Source of the DNA: Lustribacter sp965277075
GTDB taxonomy: Bacteria; Vulcanimicrobiota; Vulcanimicrobiia; Vulcanimicrobiales; Vulcanimicrobiaceae
Assembly (NCBI GenBank): GCA_965277075.1
Contig: OZ255707.1
Span: 3,100,001 to 3,164,000 of the forward strand
DNA: 64,000 nt
Direction of reading: 5' to 3'
The notes beneath the pieces are model-generated. The model saw only the letters and a program-made list of their open reading frames with translations. It was not told the DNA's origin and did not search any database. Positions 40,234-48,801 of this stretch are shown piece by piece; the stretch's first letter is position 1; the number at the start of each line of letters is the position of its first letter. A program made the translations under genes and the position numbers.

Positions 40234-41000
40234 CACACCGTTCCGTCGAAGACTGCGCCGTAGCGACGTTCGCGCGCGCCCCAATCGGCGACGATCCAGA
40301 GCAACGCGATGAAGAGCGGCGTGCCGCCCGCGATCCACATCACGGCACCGGCGTTCATCTGATCCGCGACGGCGTTCGGCTGCAGCGCGTAGTGCGGATA
40401 GAGAACGTGCCGTGCGACGTAGAAGGCGAAGCCGAGAAATGCGCTCATCGGCAACGCGAGAAACACCGAGAGCAAACGCACCGGATGTGACGGTGCGTGC
40501 GGTGCGGGCGCGACCGCAAGCAACGGCATCCAAAAGATCACGCCGGATACAACGAAGAGCAAATGTTCGGCGGCGTGCACCGCTTCGTTCTCGAGCGCGG
40601 CTTCGTAGAGCGGCGAGAAATGCACGCCGTACAGAACCGCGGCCATTTGCAGCCACGCGATCGCCGGATGCGCAAGCCAACGCAGCGGCGGGCGGGCGAA
40701 GGCACGCGCGACGCCCGTCGCTGCACGCGTCGGAAGTGCCGCGAGCACCAGTCGTAACGGTGCCGAGAGAACGAGCAGCGGCGCGGTAAGGTCGAGCAGC
40801 ACCATGTGTTGCACCATGTGCCAGGACAGCGACGCGTCCGCGAGCGCTTCCATCGGGCCGAGCAATACCGCCGCGAGCGTCGCCATCGCGAGAGCGAACG
40901 CGACGAGCGGCCACGTGCCGACGTAGCGTCGGGTGCCGTGCAGGCGTGCGACGCCGCAGACGTACAGAGCGATCGTCACGACGATGCCGGCGACGATCAC
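40233..41000 (-). CDS. ctaG: Cytochrome c oxidase assembly factor CtaG (caa3 type)
   Basis: A 255-residue polytopic membrane protein with about seven hydrophobic helices. Features are 'SWHMVQHMVLLDLTAPLLVLSAPLRLVL', 'AWLQMAAVLYGVHFSPLYEAALENEAVHAAEHLLFVVSGVIFWMPLL' and 'GFAFYVARHVLYPHYAL'. The His-rich helices (HMVQHM, H..EH) are the likely copper sites of the caa3_CtaG family, needed for CuA/CuB assembly in Bacillus-type oxidases. It lies inside the bc-complex gene set, overlapping both neighbours by a few bases. Confidence 0.9.
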   Translation of the reverse strand: MIVAGIVVTIALYVCGVARLHGTRRYVGTWPLVAFALAMATLAAVLLGPMEALADASLSWHMVQHMVLLDLTAPLLVLSAPLRLVLAALPTRAATGVARAFARPPLRWLAHPAIAWLQMAAVLYGVHFSPLYEAALENEAVHAAEHLLFVVSGVIFWMPLLAVAPAPHAPSHPVRLLSVFLALPMSAFLGFAFYVARHVLYPHYALQPNAVADQMNAGAVMWIAGGTPLFIALLWIVADWGARERRYGAVFDGTV

Positions 41001-42316
41001 GCCGACGTCACCGGCTCTTCGTCGACTCCGCCCCGGTCGTTGCGCCGCAATGCGATCACCCGCTCGGGTTCGGTTCCGTGCGCGGCCGCGCGCGCGCGCA
41101 ACTCGCGCGCGAACACCGTCGCGAGAATGCCGACGCCGATCGAGCCGACCGGAACGAGAATGCGATAAAACGTGACGAAGGACGCGATGGGCTCGTGGAT
41201 CGCGAGCGCTTGTTCGTCATCGCTCGCCGCAAGCGTGAGAAACGTTCCCGCGGCGATCAGGGCGCTGCCGACGCCCACGCGCCACGGGGCGAACGTCGGC
41301 GGAACGAGCACGTCGTGTTTTGCGCGATCGCGCGTAACGAGCGCGTCGATCCAGGGCCAAAAGATGACGACGCCGAGCACGACCATCGGCATGAGCACGC
41401 CGGGCCAAAAGATCGCCGGAATCGGGTGTCCGGCGATCGTGAATTCGGTCGACGGGCCTAGGCGCAGGCCGCCGTCGAGAAACGCCGCGTACCAATCGGG
41501 CACAGCCGGATTCGGCACCGTCCAATCGCTATATGGCCCGTACTCGGTGATCGGATTGATCTCGACCGTCGCGGCCAGCGCGAGAATCACGGCGACCGTC
41601 ATGCCGAATGCCGCCAGCCCGCGTAAGGCGTAATCGGGCCAGAGGCGGCGGCCCACGACGTTTTGCGGTTCTTCGACGAACTGCGTGTGCTTCTGATACA
41701 CGAGCATGCCGAGATGCGCGCTGACCAACAAGCCGATGATCACCGGCAAGAAGTAGACGTGAATCGTGTAGAGGTGTGGCAGCAAAAACGGACCGGGATA
41801 GCCGCCGCCGGTGAAGACGTCCGCAGCCCAGGTTCCGATGAACGGGACCGCAAGCAATACGGAATCCGCGATACGCACGCCCGTTCCGGAGAGCGCGTCG
41901 TTTGGTAACGAATAGCCCGTGAAGCCGGTGAGCGACGCGAGGATCAACATCAAGACGCCGACGACCCAGTTCAACTCGCGGGGCTTGCGAAAGGCGCCCG
42001 TAAAGAAGATGCGCGCCATGTGCACCAGGATCGCGGCGACGAACGTTACCGCGCTCCAGTGGTGGACTTGCCGCATCAGATATCCGATCGGCGTCGCGCG
42101 CGAAAGCGCTGCGACGGACGCGTAGGCTTCCGCATCCGACGCTTGATAGACGAACGTCAGCCAGATGCCGGTCGCGACGAGTAGGACGAACGCGTAGAGC
42201 GCAAATTCGCCGAGATAGAACGACCAATGATCGGGAAAAATTTTGGTCACGACAAAGCGTACGGCGTTGTTCGATCCGAATCTGTCGTCGAAAAACGCAA
42301 CCGTGCGACGGATCAT
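40997..42316 (-). CDS. qcrB: Cytochrome b subunit of bc complex (QcrB)
   Basis: A 439-residue membrane protein of the bc1/b6f cytochrome b family. The four heme-ligand histidines are in 'MRQVHHWSAVTFVAAILVHMARIFFTGAFRKPRE' and 'LYTIHVYFLPVIIGLLVSAHLGML'. The Qo-site region around 'GTWAADVFTGGGYPGPFLL' and the C-terminal helices ('IFWPGVLMPMVVLGVVIFWPWIDALV') are present, so N- and C-terminal parts are fused as in actinobacterial QcrB. ATG at 42316 overlaps the Rieske stop (ATGA). It oxidises quinol and passes electrons to the Rieske protein and the diheme cytochrome. Confidence 0.93.
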   Translation of the reverse strand: MIRRTVAFFDDRFGSNNAVRFVVTKIFPDHWSFYLGEFALYAFVLLVATGIWLTFVYQASDAEAYASVAALSRATPIGYLMRQVHHWSAVTFVAAILVHMARIFFTGAFRKPRELNWVVGVLMLILASLTGFTGYSLPNDALSGTGVRIADSVLLAVPFIGTWAADVFTGGGYPGPFLLPHLYTIHVYFLPVIIGLLVSAHLGMLVYQKHTQFVEEPQNVVGRRLWPDYALRGLAAFGMTVAVILALAATVEINPITEYGPYSDWTVPNPAVPDWYAAFLDGGLRLGPSTEFTIAGHPIPAIFWPGVLMPMVVLGVVIFWPWIDALVTRDRAKHDVLVPPTFAPWRVGVGSALIAAGTFLTLAASDDEQALAIHEPIASFVTFYRILVPVGSIGVGILATVFARELRARAAAHGTEPERVIALRRNDRGGVDEEPVTSA

Positions 42317-43101
42317 ATCGTGCGGTCCCACCGATCGGGTCCGACCGGTTCGGTGTAATCGCCCCGCGCGACGAGGTATCCGTCGCCGTCGATGTCCAGA
42401 GCGAGCTGGGGTAACGCGCGCGTCGCGGGACCCGACACGGGGCGCGCAGCGTCGAGCACGTCGAACACCGACTGATGGCACGGACAATACATCTGATGGG
42501 ACGTTTGGCGGTAAAGTGCGACCGGACAGCCGGCGTGCGTGCAAATCTTCGAATACGCGACGTTGCCCGAGGGCGCCCACCCCTCGCGTCCGGGCTGCGC
42601 GCGTAGGACGCCGGCGGGCAGACGAAGCAACAACGTTGCCGATTCCGGCGCGCCGATGTGGTTCGCCGGAAAGACGGTCGTGACGGCTCCCTCGACCAAC
42701 GTATCGGCGCGTAGCGCAACGCCTTCGGGTGTCACCAGCCGCGCGCCGGATGTCCAGGCGGTTCCGCGTGGCGCCGACTTGCGCGCAAGCGCGATGAACG
42801 GCGCGATGCCGAGCACGGTGAACGCGCCGATCGCCACGACCCACAGGCGCCCGAACGCGCCGCTGCGGCTAATCACGTCCTCGGGAAGCGGTGCCCGCGG
42901 CGTCGGTCCGAGTTCGTGTCGCGGTTCGCGCAAATCACCGGGTGCATGCAGCGCACGCGCCGCGTCGGCCGCGGCAAGCGTCACACCGAGGCACGCGATC
43001 GCCGCGCACCAGCCGAGAATCGCGGGACCGGCATGCAGTCCGGCGGCGACGGTTGCGACGATCGCAAAGATAATCGCGACGAGCAAACCAGCGCGCGTCA
43101 T
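42313..43101 (-). CDS. qcrA: Rieske iron-sulfur protein of bc complex (QcrA), multi-span type
   Basis: A 262-residue protein. The N-terminal half has three hydrophobic helices ('GLLVAIIFAIVATVAAGLHAG', 'ILGWCAAIACLGVTLAAADAA', 'LWVVAIGAFTVLGIAPFIAL'). The C-terminal Rieske domain carries the cluster ligands in 'CTHAGCPVALYRQ' and 'CPCHQSVFD', followed by 'PVSGPATRALPQLALDIDGDGYLVARG'. Three membrane spans are characteristic of actinobacterial-type QcrA rather than the single-span mitochondrial type. It is coupled by overlap with cytochrome b downstream and overlaps the subunit III gene upstream by 4 bases. Confidence 0.92.
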   Translation of the reverse strand: MTRAGLLVAIIFAIVATVAAGLHAGPAILGWCAAIACLGVTLAAADAARALHAPGDLREPRHELGPTPRAPLPEDVISRSGAFGRLWVVAIGAFTVLGIAPFIALARKSAPRGTAWTSGARLVTPEGVALRADTLVEGAVTTVFPANHIGAPESATLLLRLPAGVLRAQPGREGWAPSGNVAYSKICTHAGCPVALYRQTSHQMYCPCHQSVFDVLDAARPVSGPATRALPQLALDIDGDGYLVARGDYTEPVGPDRWDRTI

Positions 43102-43655
43102 CGAACGAGATAGATCGTCGCCCAGACGGCGATCCAGATGACGAACACGAAGTGCCAGTAATATCCGATCGCCTCGACCCCTGCTTGCTGATCGGCATCG
43201 AAGGCCGGACGTCCGAGGAACACGGTAAGCGCGAAAAGCAAAACGGCTCCCGCGAGCACGTGAGCGAGATGCGTGCCCGTGAGGACGAAGAACATCGTCC
43301 CGTACGCGTTGGTGTCAACGTGAAAATTTACTTCGTGCCAATCGCGCAGCGCGATAGAGACGAATGCGAGTGCAAGCGCGAGCGTCACGACGAGCATCGC
43401 CCGCGCAACACCGCGCCGCTTCGTTCGCGCCGAATGTTGTGCGATGCCCATCGTCACGCTGCCGAGCCCGAGCAGCACGGTTCCGAGCGTCGCACCGGCG
43501 ACATCGGACGTGGTGCCGAGCGGCGGCCAAACGGAGTTGGCGCCACGCAAATCGTACCACGCCGCCAACAGGCCGGCGAACAACATGGACTCCGACGCGA
43601 GAAAAACAACGACGCCGAAGACGAGCGGATGCGCACGAACCGCGACGGAACGCAT
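43098..43655 (-). CDS. ctaE: Cytochrome c oxidase subunit III
   Basis: A 185-residue, five-helix subunit III of the heme-copper oxidase. It shows 'LVFGVVVFLASESMLFAGLLAAWYDLR', 'TTSDVAGATLGTVLLGLGSVTMGIAQHSA', 'FVLTGTHLAHVLAGAVLLF' and 'GVEAIGYYWHFVFVIWIAVWATIYLV', the usual signatures. ATG at 43655 is chosen because upstream residues of the longer frame are Arg/Pro-rich and not membrane-like. It is encoded on the minus strand with the bc-complex genes, while the other oxidase subunits are divergent, 50 bases away. Confidence 0.92.
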   Translation of the reverse strand: MRSVAVRAHPLVFGVVVFLASESMLFAGLLAAWYDLRGANSVWPPLGTTSDVAGATLGTVLLGLGSVTMGIAQHSARTKRRGVARAMLVVTLALALAFVSIALRDWHEVNFHVDTNAYGTMFFVLTGTHLAHVLAGAVLLFALTVFLGRPAFDADQQAGVEAIGYYWHFVFVIWIAVWATIYLVR

Positions 43656-43705
43656 GCACGGCGCATACCCGGTAGGTCGGCACATAAACCGGGTACGCGG
43701 CACCC

Positions 43706-44383
43706 GTGCATGCCTTGTCGTGGCCTGCGGGTGCAACAAGCGAAGCCTCGGTTCTTGCCGCGGATTGGCATGTCTTTTTGACGGTCGGAATTGTTGTCGC
43801 GTTCATCGTCTGGGGCCTGATCTTGTTCGCGATCCTGCGCTGGAGACGCCGCGACGAGCGCCTTCCGCCGCAGTTTCGCAACAACAATCCGCTCGAGATC
43901 GCATGGACGGTCGTTCCGTTGGTGATCGTCGCCGCGCTCTTCGTCTATACCTATCGGGCGGAAGCGAACGTCGATTCGCTCGTGTCACGGCCCGACGTCG
44001 TCGTCGCCGTTCGTGCGTATCGCTGGGGCTGGACGTTCGACTATGCCGGCGGTCCGGTCGTCGGCGGCGCCGCGAACGCGCCCGTAATCGGCGGTTCGGT
44101 CGAAGGGCCACCCCAGCTCGTCCTCCCGGTCGGCGAAACGACGCGTATCCAATTGACGTCGGACGACGTCACGCACGGCTTTTGGGTGCCCGACTTTCTG
44201 TTCAAGCGCGACGCGATTCCGGGACTGCAGAACGCATTCGATCTCCGTCCGGACAAAGTCGGGACCTACGTCGGCCGGTGCTCGCAATTCTGCGGCTTCG
44301 ACCACGCTTTAATGTCGTTCAGCGTGCGCGTGGTCAGCCCGCAGCAGTTCGCGGCCTGGCGCAACGATCCGGTGAAGCCGTGA
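43706..44383 (+). CDS. ctaC: Cytochrome c oxidase subunit II
   Basis: A 225-residue subunit with two transmembrane helices ('VFLTVGIVVAFIVWGLILFAILRW', 'PLEIAWTVVPLVIVAALFVYTY') and a periplasmic cupredoxin domain. CuA ligands are His in 'SDDVTHGFWVPDF', and Cys, Cys, His and Met in 'GRCSQFCGFDHALMSF'. The residue between the two Cys is Gln where Glu is common in aa3 oxidases. No signal peptide or lipobox is visible and no cytochrome c domain is fused. GTG at 43706 is the start in frame with the first helix. The GTG of subunit I overlaps its stop. Confidence 0.92.
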   Translation: MHALSWPAGATSEASVLAADWHVFLTVGIVVAFIVWGLILFAILRWRRRDERLPPQFRNNNPLEIAWTVVPLVIVAALFVYTYRAEANVDSLVSRPDVVVAVRAYRWGWTFDYAGGPVVGGAANAPVIGGSVEGPPQLVLPVGETTRIQLTSDDVTHGFWVPDFLFKRDAIPGLQNAFDLRPDKVGTYVGRCSQFCGFDHALMSFSVRVVSPQQFAAWRNDPVKP

Positions 44384-46008
44384 CGGCGGTCGCGCGCCCT
44401 GCGGCGGTATCGCCGCGCAACGATTTGCTCAGTTGGATCACGACGACCGACCACAAGCGTATCGGCATCTTGTACCTCGTGACGAGTCTGGGTTACTTCG
44501 CGGTCGCCGGGGCGCTCGCGATCGTGATTCGCACGCAACTCGCTCGACCGAATAACGACGTTGTCTCCGCGCATACGTACGCGCAGCTCTTCACGCTGCA
44601 CGGCACCGCGATGATCTTTCTCTTTGTAGCGCCCTTTGCACTCGGCTTGGCGAACTTCCTCATCCCCTTGCAAATCGGCGCGCCCGACATGGCGTTCCCA
44701 CGTCTCAACGCGACGTCGTATTGGATGTTCTTGCTCGGCGGACTCGTGATCTTCTCCGGCGTCGCGACGAACGAAGGCGGCGCGGCCGCCGGCTGGACCG
44801 CGTATGCGCCGCTCTCGGAGATCGCGATCAGCACGGGGCTCGGGCAAGACCTGTGGATCGTCGGCGTCTTCCTCGTGTCCGTCGCGACGATTCTCACGTC
44901 GATCAACTTCGTCACGACGGTCTTCATCTATCGCGCGCCGGGGATGACGATGTGGCGCATCCCGATCTTCACGTGGGAGATGGTCGCGACGTCACTCTTG
45001 ATCTTCATGGCGTTCCCGACGCTCGCCGCGGACCTGCTGCTGCTCTTCGTGGACCGGCGCCTGGGCGGCCATGCGTTCGACCCGGCACTCGGCGGCAATC
45101 CGGTTCTCTACCAGCACCTGTTTTGGTTTTTCGGCCATCCTGAAGTGTACGTGATGATTCTGCCGTACTTCGGCGTGATCAGCGAGATCATTCCGGTGTT
45201 CTCGCACAAGCCGATTTTCGGCTACACGGGGCTCGTCTTGGCGGCGTTCGCGATCGCCGGTTTGTCGATGGGCGTATGGGCGCACCACATGTTCACGACC
45301 GGCGCCGTGAACAATCCGTTTTTCAGCTTCGTTTCGTTCTTGATCGCCGTCCCGACCGGTGTGAAGTTCTTCAACTGGATTGCGACGATGTGGCGCGGCT
45401 CGATCACCTTTCCGACGCCGATGCTCTTCGCGATGGGATTCTTGGCGAATTTCTTGCTCGGCGGCGTCACCGGCGTGATGGTCGCGTCGCCGCCGATCGA
45501 CTACCACGCGCACGACTCATATTTTATCGTCGCACACATGCATTATGTCCTCGGCGGCGGCAGTCTCTTCGCGATCTTTGCCGCGTTGTTTTTCTGGTGG
45601 CCGAAAATGTTCGGCCATATGCTCGACGAGCGACTCGGCAAATGGTGCTTCTGGTTGATGTTCGTCGGCTTCAATGTGACGTTCTTTCCGATGCACATCC
45701 TGGGCGTCGACGGCATGCCGCGCCGTGTCTTCACGTATCCGAACACCGGGACGCTGCCGGAACTCAATCTGATCGCGACGGCGGGTTCATACATCATGCT
45801 GGCGGCCGTGCTGGTATTTGCGTGGAACGTCGTCTACTCGGCGCTGCGCGGCAAGCCGGCCGGCGACGATCCGTGGGGCGCGAATTCGCTGGAATGGGCG
45901 ACGACGTCGCCGCCGCCGGAGTACAATTTCACGTCGCTGCCGCCGATTCGCAGCGAGCGGCCCGTGTGGGACATGCACCATCCGGAGGCCGTGGAGACGC
46001 AGCGATGA
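44380..46008 (+). CDS. ctaD: Cytochrome c oxidase subunit I
   Basis: A 542-residue catalytic subunit that reduces O2 to water and pumps protons. Landmarks: 'WITTTDHKRIGILYLV', the heme a histidine in 'LHGTAMIFLFVAPFALGLANF', the CuB His-Tyr pair in 'FGHPEVYVMILPYFGVISEI', the two CuB histidines in 'WAHHMFTTG', and the heme ligands in 'HDSYFIVAHMHYVLGGG'. The HPEVY sequence points to an A1-type proton pathway. GTG at 44380 overlaps the subunit II stop (GTGA); the frame stays open upstream, but that part is an overlap with subunit II. Confidence 0.95.
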   Translation: MTAVARPAAVSPRNDLLSWITTTDHKRIGILYLVTSLGYFAVAGALAIVIRTQLARPNNDVVSAHTYAQLFTLHGTAMIFLFVAPFALGLANFLIPLQIGAPDMAFPRLNATSYWMFLLGGLVIFSGVATNEGGAAAGWTAYAPLSEIAISTGLGQDLWIVGVFLVSVATILTSINFVTTVFIYRAPGMTMWRIPIFTWEMVATSLLIFMAFPTLAADLLLLFVDRRLGGHAFDPALGGNPVLYQHLFWFFGHPEVYVMILPYFGVISEIIPVFSHKPIFGYTGLVLAAFAIAGLSMGVWAHHMFTTGAVNNPFFSFVSFLIAVPTGVKFFNWIATMWRGSITFPTPMLFAMGFLANFLLGGVTGVMVASPPIDYHAHDSYFIVAHMHYVLGGGSLFAIFAALFFWWPKMFGHMLDERLGKWCFWLMFVGFNVTFFPMHILGVDGMPRRVFTYPNTGTLPELNLIATAGSYIMLAAVLVFAWNVVYSALRGKPAGDDPWGANSLEWATTSPPPEYNFTSLPPIRSERPVWDMHHPEAVETQR

Positions 46009-46382
46009 CCGTCGGCCTGCGCCTGTTCATCTCATCCGGCGCGTTCGCGATCGCGATCGCGACGGCGTACTGGCTTGTCGCTCGCGAAGTGACCGGCACG
46101 TTCTTGCTCGGCTTTATGGCATTTGCGCTCTCCGTGATTGCGGGCTACATGATCGTTGCCGAGCGTGAAGCGGATGTCTGGGGCGATAACGGCGATGCCG
46201 ATCAGCGCGACGCCGCCGGTCAAATGCTCGGCACGTACAGCATTCGTTCACCGCTGCCGATTTGGTCGGCGGTCGCCGTGACGTGCATTCTGCTCGGCGT
46301 CGTCATCTCGCCGACGCTCGCCGTGCTTGGAATTCTCGCCGCGCTCGTGATCGGCGCGCTTTTCATCGTCCAGAGTCGCTGA
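46005..46382 (+). CDS. Cytochrome c oxidase subunit IV (actinobacterial-like)
   Basis: A 125-residue membrane protein with about four hydrophobic segments ('FISSGAFAIAIATAYWLVA', 'FLLGFMAFALSVIAGYMIV', 'IWSAVAVTCILLGVVISP', 'AVLGILAALVIGALFIV'). The 'VAEREADVWGDNGDADQRDAAGQMLGTYSIRSPLPIW' middle resembles subunit IV (CtaF) of actinobacterial aa3 oxidases. It overlaps the end of subunit I (ATGA), which supports the assignment. The role in the complex is structural. Confidence 0.8.
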   Translation: MTVGLRLFISSGAFAIAIATAYWLVAREVTGTFLLGFMAFALSVIAGYMIVAEREADVWGDNGDADQRDAAGQMLGTYSIRSPLPIWSAVAVTCILLGVVISPTLAVLGILAALVIGALFIVQSR

Positions 46383-46402
46383 AAAACGGGTAAGCGTTCG
46401 CT

Positions 46403-46894
46403 GTGGCGGATGCACGCAAGCCCGACCCGCTCGGCGGCTTTGTTTCGGGGGTCGCCGGCGGCCTCGCCGGCGGCGCGGTGAAAATGCTATGCGAAGTCGT
46501 TGCACCGCCTCGGCCGCCGGACCGTGAAGCGGAGCCCGCGGTTCTGCTGAGCAAAATCGCACGTGTGAACGGTGAGAGCGAGCCGACCGAGGCGCAAAAG
46601 CAAAACGCGACGCTGCTGATCCACTTTGCGTTCAGCGCGCTCGGAGGCGGACTCTATGGCGCACTGGTGGAGGTTTGGCCACGTGTGGGTATCGGGCGCG
46701 GAGCCGGGTACGGCATCGCAATCTGGATCGGCGCGCACGAAATGGCGATGCCGGCACTCGGCTTGACACCGCCGACAAATAGGCTGCCGCCCTCCGAACA
46801 GATCAATGAATGTATCACGCATGCAATTTTCGGTTGCACGTTAGAAGCCGTGCGCGGCATCGCGCGAGAAATTATCGGTAATCGTGCCGAGTGA
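46403..46894 (+). CDS. DUF1440 (YagU-like) membrane protein
   Basis: A 163-residue protein starting with GTG. It has a Gly/Ala-rich N-terminal membrane segment ('GGFVSGVAGGLAGGAVKMLCEVVAPPRPPDRE') and two further hydrophobic segments ('LIHFAFSALGGGLYGALVE', 'GRGAGYGIAIWIGAHEMAMPALGL'), then 'EQINECITHAIFGCTLEAVRGIARE'. This pattern fits the DUF1440/YagU inner-membrane family. YagU has been linked to acid resistance in E. coli; a general role is unknown. It follows the oxidase operon by 20 bases. Confidence 0.7.
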   Translation: MADARKPDPLGGFVSGVAGGLAGGAVKMLCEVVAPPRPPDREAEPAVLLSKIARVNGESEPTEAQKQNATLLIHFAFSALGGGLYGALVEVWPRVGIGRGAGYGIAIWIGAHEMAMPALGLTPPTNRLPPSEQINECITHAIFGCTLEAVRGIAREIIGNRAE

Positions 46895-47334
46895 GCATCA
46901 CGATATCATCATCATCGGGTCGGGCGCGGGGGTGGGACGCTCGCCTGTGATCTCGCACCTACCGGTCTCGACATCCTCGTCCTCGAGCGCGGCGATTATC
47001 TGCCGCGTGAGAAGCAGAATTGGGATCCCGCCGCTGTCTTCGTCGACGAGCGCTATCACGTCGACGAAGAGTGCGCGATCGCGCCGGCGCAACGTTCCGT
47101 CCGCAAGCGCATTATTACGTCGGCGGAAACACCAAAGTCTACGGAGCCGCACTGTTTCGTTATCGGGAGTCCGATTTTCGCGAAAAGCAGCACCGTGCCG
47201 GCGTCTCGCCCGCCTGGCCGATCTCGTACGACGATCTCGCGCCGTACTACACTCGGGCGGAGCGGCTGTACTCGGTGCATGGCCTGCGCGGGAGTGATCC
47301 GACCGCCGTCAATTCTGGAGCGCCCGCGGTATAA
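46884..47334 (+). pseudogene. GMC-type oxidoreductase remnant (frameshifted, truncated)
   Basis: Fragments of a glucose-methanol-choline family flavoprotein are read in successive frames. They start with 'HDIIIIGSGAG' (FAD motif), then 'TLACDLAPTGLDILVLERGDYLPREKQNWDP', then 'HYYVGGNTKVYGAALFRYRESDFRE' and 'PAWPISYDDLAPYYTRAERLYSVHG'. These match the first 130-150 residues of GMC oxidoreductases (normally about 500 residues). At least two frameshifts lie at about 46930 and 47100, and the similarity stops near 47334. The gene is dead. It overlaps the end of the DUF1440 gene. Confidence 0.8.
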
Positions 47335-47447
47335 CAATCGGGGGAAGACCCACCCTCACGCACCGCGGTTTCTCGTCGGCGTTTGTTGGAGAAAAAGCGA
47401 CCTCGGCTGAGCATCGCGTGTAGTCACGGAGTAAAGGGACAGGTAGG

Positions 47448-48200
47448 ATGTTGGGGCGAGCACCGACGGCGGGAACGACACTGGGCGAGTTTCTTTCTCG
47501 TCGCCGAGCGGCCGTCGAGCCGGCTGCCGTTGGGATGGAAGTTGAAGGCTACCGTCGCGTCTCCGGACTTCGACGCGAGGAAGTCGCCGCTCGCGCCGCG
47601 GTCAGCGTGGATTACTATACGCGCCTCGAACAGGGCCGCGAACTGCATCCATCGCTGCAGGTACTCGACGCCCTCGGGCGGGCGCTCGTTCTGGGCGATG
47701 ACGCCCGCGCTCGTGCTCAGTCAGACTCTGGACGTCTTAGCACGCAACGAACTTTGCGAGATGCTTCACAGCGGTTTCAAGATTTCCGACAACAGCGCTC
47801 GCATGGCGTTCCTCGATCCGATCGGACGCACGTTTTATGCAGAGTGGGAACGTGCGGCAGAGTCGACTGTTGCCAGCCTAAGATTTGCCGCCGGTTTAGG
47901 TCCGGACGACCCGCGAGTCGCTCAACTCGTTGAGGAACTATCTGCGGACGTCGATTTCAGCGAAATGTGGAAGCGGCAAACGGTTCGCGCCAAAACCAAC
48001 GAGACGAAACGATTCAACCATCCCGAGGCGGGTCCGTTGATGTTCTCATATCAGTCATTCGACGTGCGGGGCGCGCCCGGGCAGCAACTGGTGGTGTTCG
48101 GCGGCATCCCCGGCGAGACGAGCGTTGCGTGCTTAAAAGAGGGTGCGCGCAATCGGGACGCGCCCTTGAGAACGTCTTCCGTCAACCGTCTTTCACGCGC
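47448..48200 (+). pseudogene. XRE-family regulator with MmyB-like ligand domain (frameshift and internal deletion)
   Basis: The N-terminal half (47448 to about 47690) encodes a helix-turn-helix: 'LGEFLSRRRAAVEPAAV', 'RRVSGLRREEVAARAAVSVDYYTRLEQGRE'. The C-terminal half is in another frame (about 47700-48150): 'PALVLSQTLDVLARNELCEML', 'YAEWERAAESTVASLRFAAGLGPDDPRVAQLVEELS', 'RFNHPEAGPLMFSYQSFDV'. This is the MmyB-like domain of antibiotic-cluster-type XRE regulators. Residues normally lying between the two parts are missing, so a deletion accompanies the frameshift. Intact proteins of this family have about 280 residues. No target gene is evident. Confidence 0.78.
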
Positions 48201-48748
48201 AAGCCGGCGGTGAGCGTTTCCACCATAGACGCAAGGCGCTTTCGATAGGATTTTTCGCGGATATCGCCGGTCTCCAATGTTCCGACCGCGGCCGCATAGA
48301 GCATCGAGACCGCGTCATCGTTTACGATGCCGGCGTCGCGTAGCGTCTCGGAGAGCATCGCGCGCATCTGCGCGTAGAAGTTGGCGGTGATCGCGGCCGG
48401 CATCGTCGCCGTCGATTCGATGATCTCTGCTGTGTGCGGCGACGACGCCATCAGGCGCGATGGCTTGCCCTTCCACGCGTCGAGAAACGCGACAAGGCGC
48501 TGCGCGAGCGTCCCCGGCGCGGCCAGCGCGCGGCGTCCGTCGGCAAGGATGTCGGCGCAGACCTTTTCCACGACAGCCGCATTTAACGACTCCTTCGAAT
48601 CGTAATAGAGGTAGATCGTGCCCTTCGCGATACCGGCCTCGCGCGCGACGTCGTCGATCGACGTGCGGCGGATGCCGTAGCGCAGATAGAGTTGCTCGGC
48701 CGCCGCGAGGATGCGCGCGCGTTTCTCCGCTGTTGACGGGCTGACCAT
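48182..48748 (-). CDS. TetR family transcriptional regulator
   Basis: A 188-residue regulator. The N-terminal DNA-binding domain reads 'KRARILAAAEQLYLRYGIRRTSIDDVAREAGIAKGTIYLYYDSKESL' in overall pattern (residues about 8-55). The C-terminal helical domain has no recognised ligand signature. ATG at 48748 is chosen; ATG at 48766 is an alternative. It is divergent from an SDR gene 53 bases away, and an inverted repeat covers its start codon, so it likely represses itself and the SDR. Confidence 0.9.
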   Translation of the reverse strand: MVSPSTAEKRARILAAAEQLYLRYGIRRTSIDDVAREAGIAKGTIYLYYDSKESLNAAVVEKVCADILADGRRALAAPGTLAQRLVAFLDAWKGKPSRLMASSPHTAEIIESTATMPAAITANFYAQMRAMLSETLRDAGIVNDDAVSMLYAAAVGTLETGDIREKSYRKRLASMVETLTAGLRVKDG

Positions 48749-48765
48749 AAAAGTGTATATGGTCA
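48742..48765. promoter_or_regulatory. Inverted repeat overlapping the tetR start, candidate operator
   Basis: Arms TGACCAT (48742-48748) and ATGGTCA (48759-48765) are perfect complements around a 10-base AT-rich spacer. The 24-base span is the size of a TetR-family operator. It lies at the tetR start and 37 bases before the divergent SDR start, in position to block both. Confidence 0.5.
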
Positions 48766-48801
48766 TGCAGTCAGGTTTTTTCCTTTTGAGGAGTACCGCG
48801 C

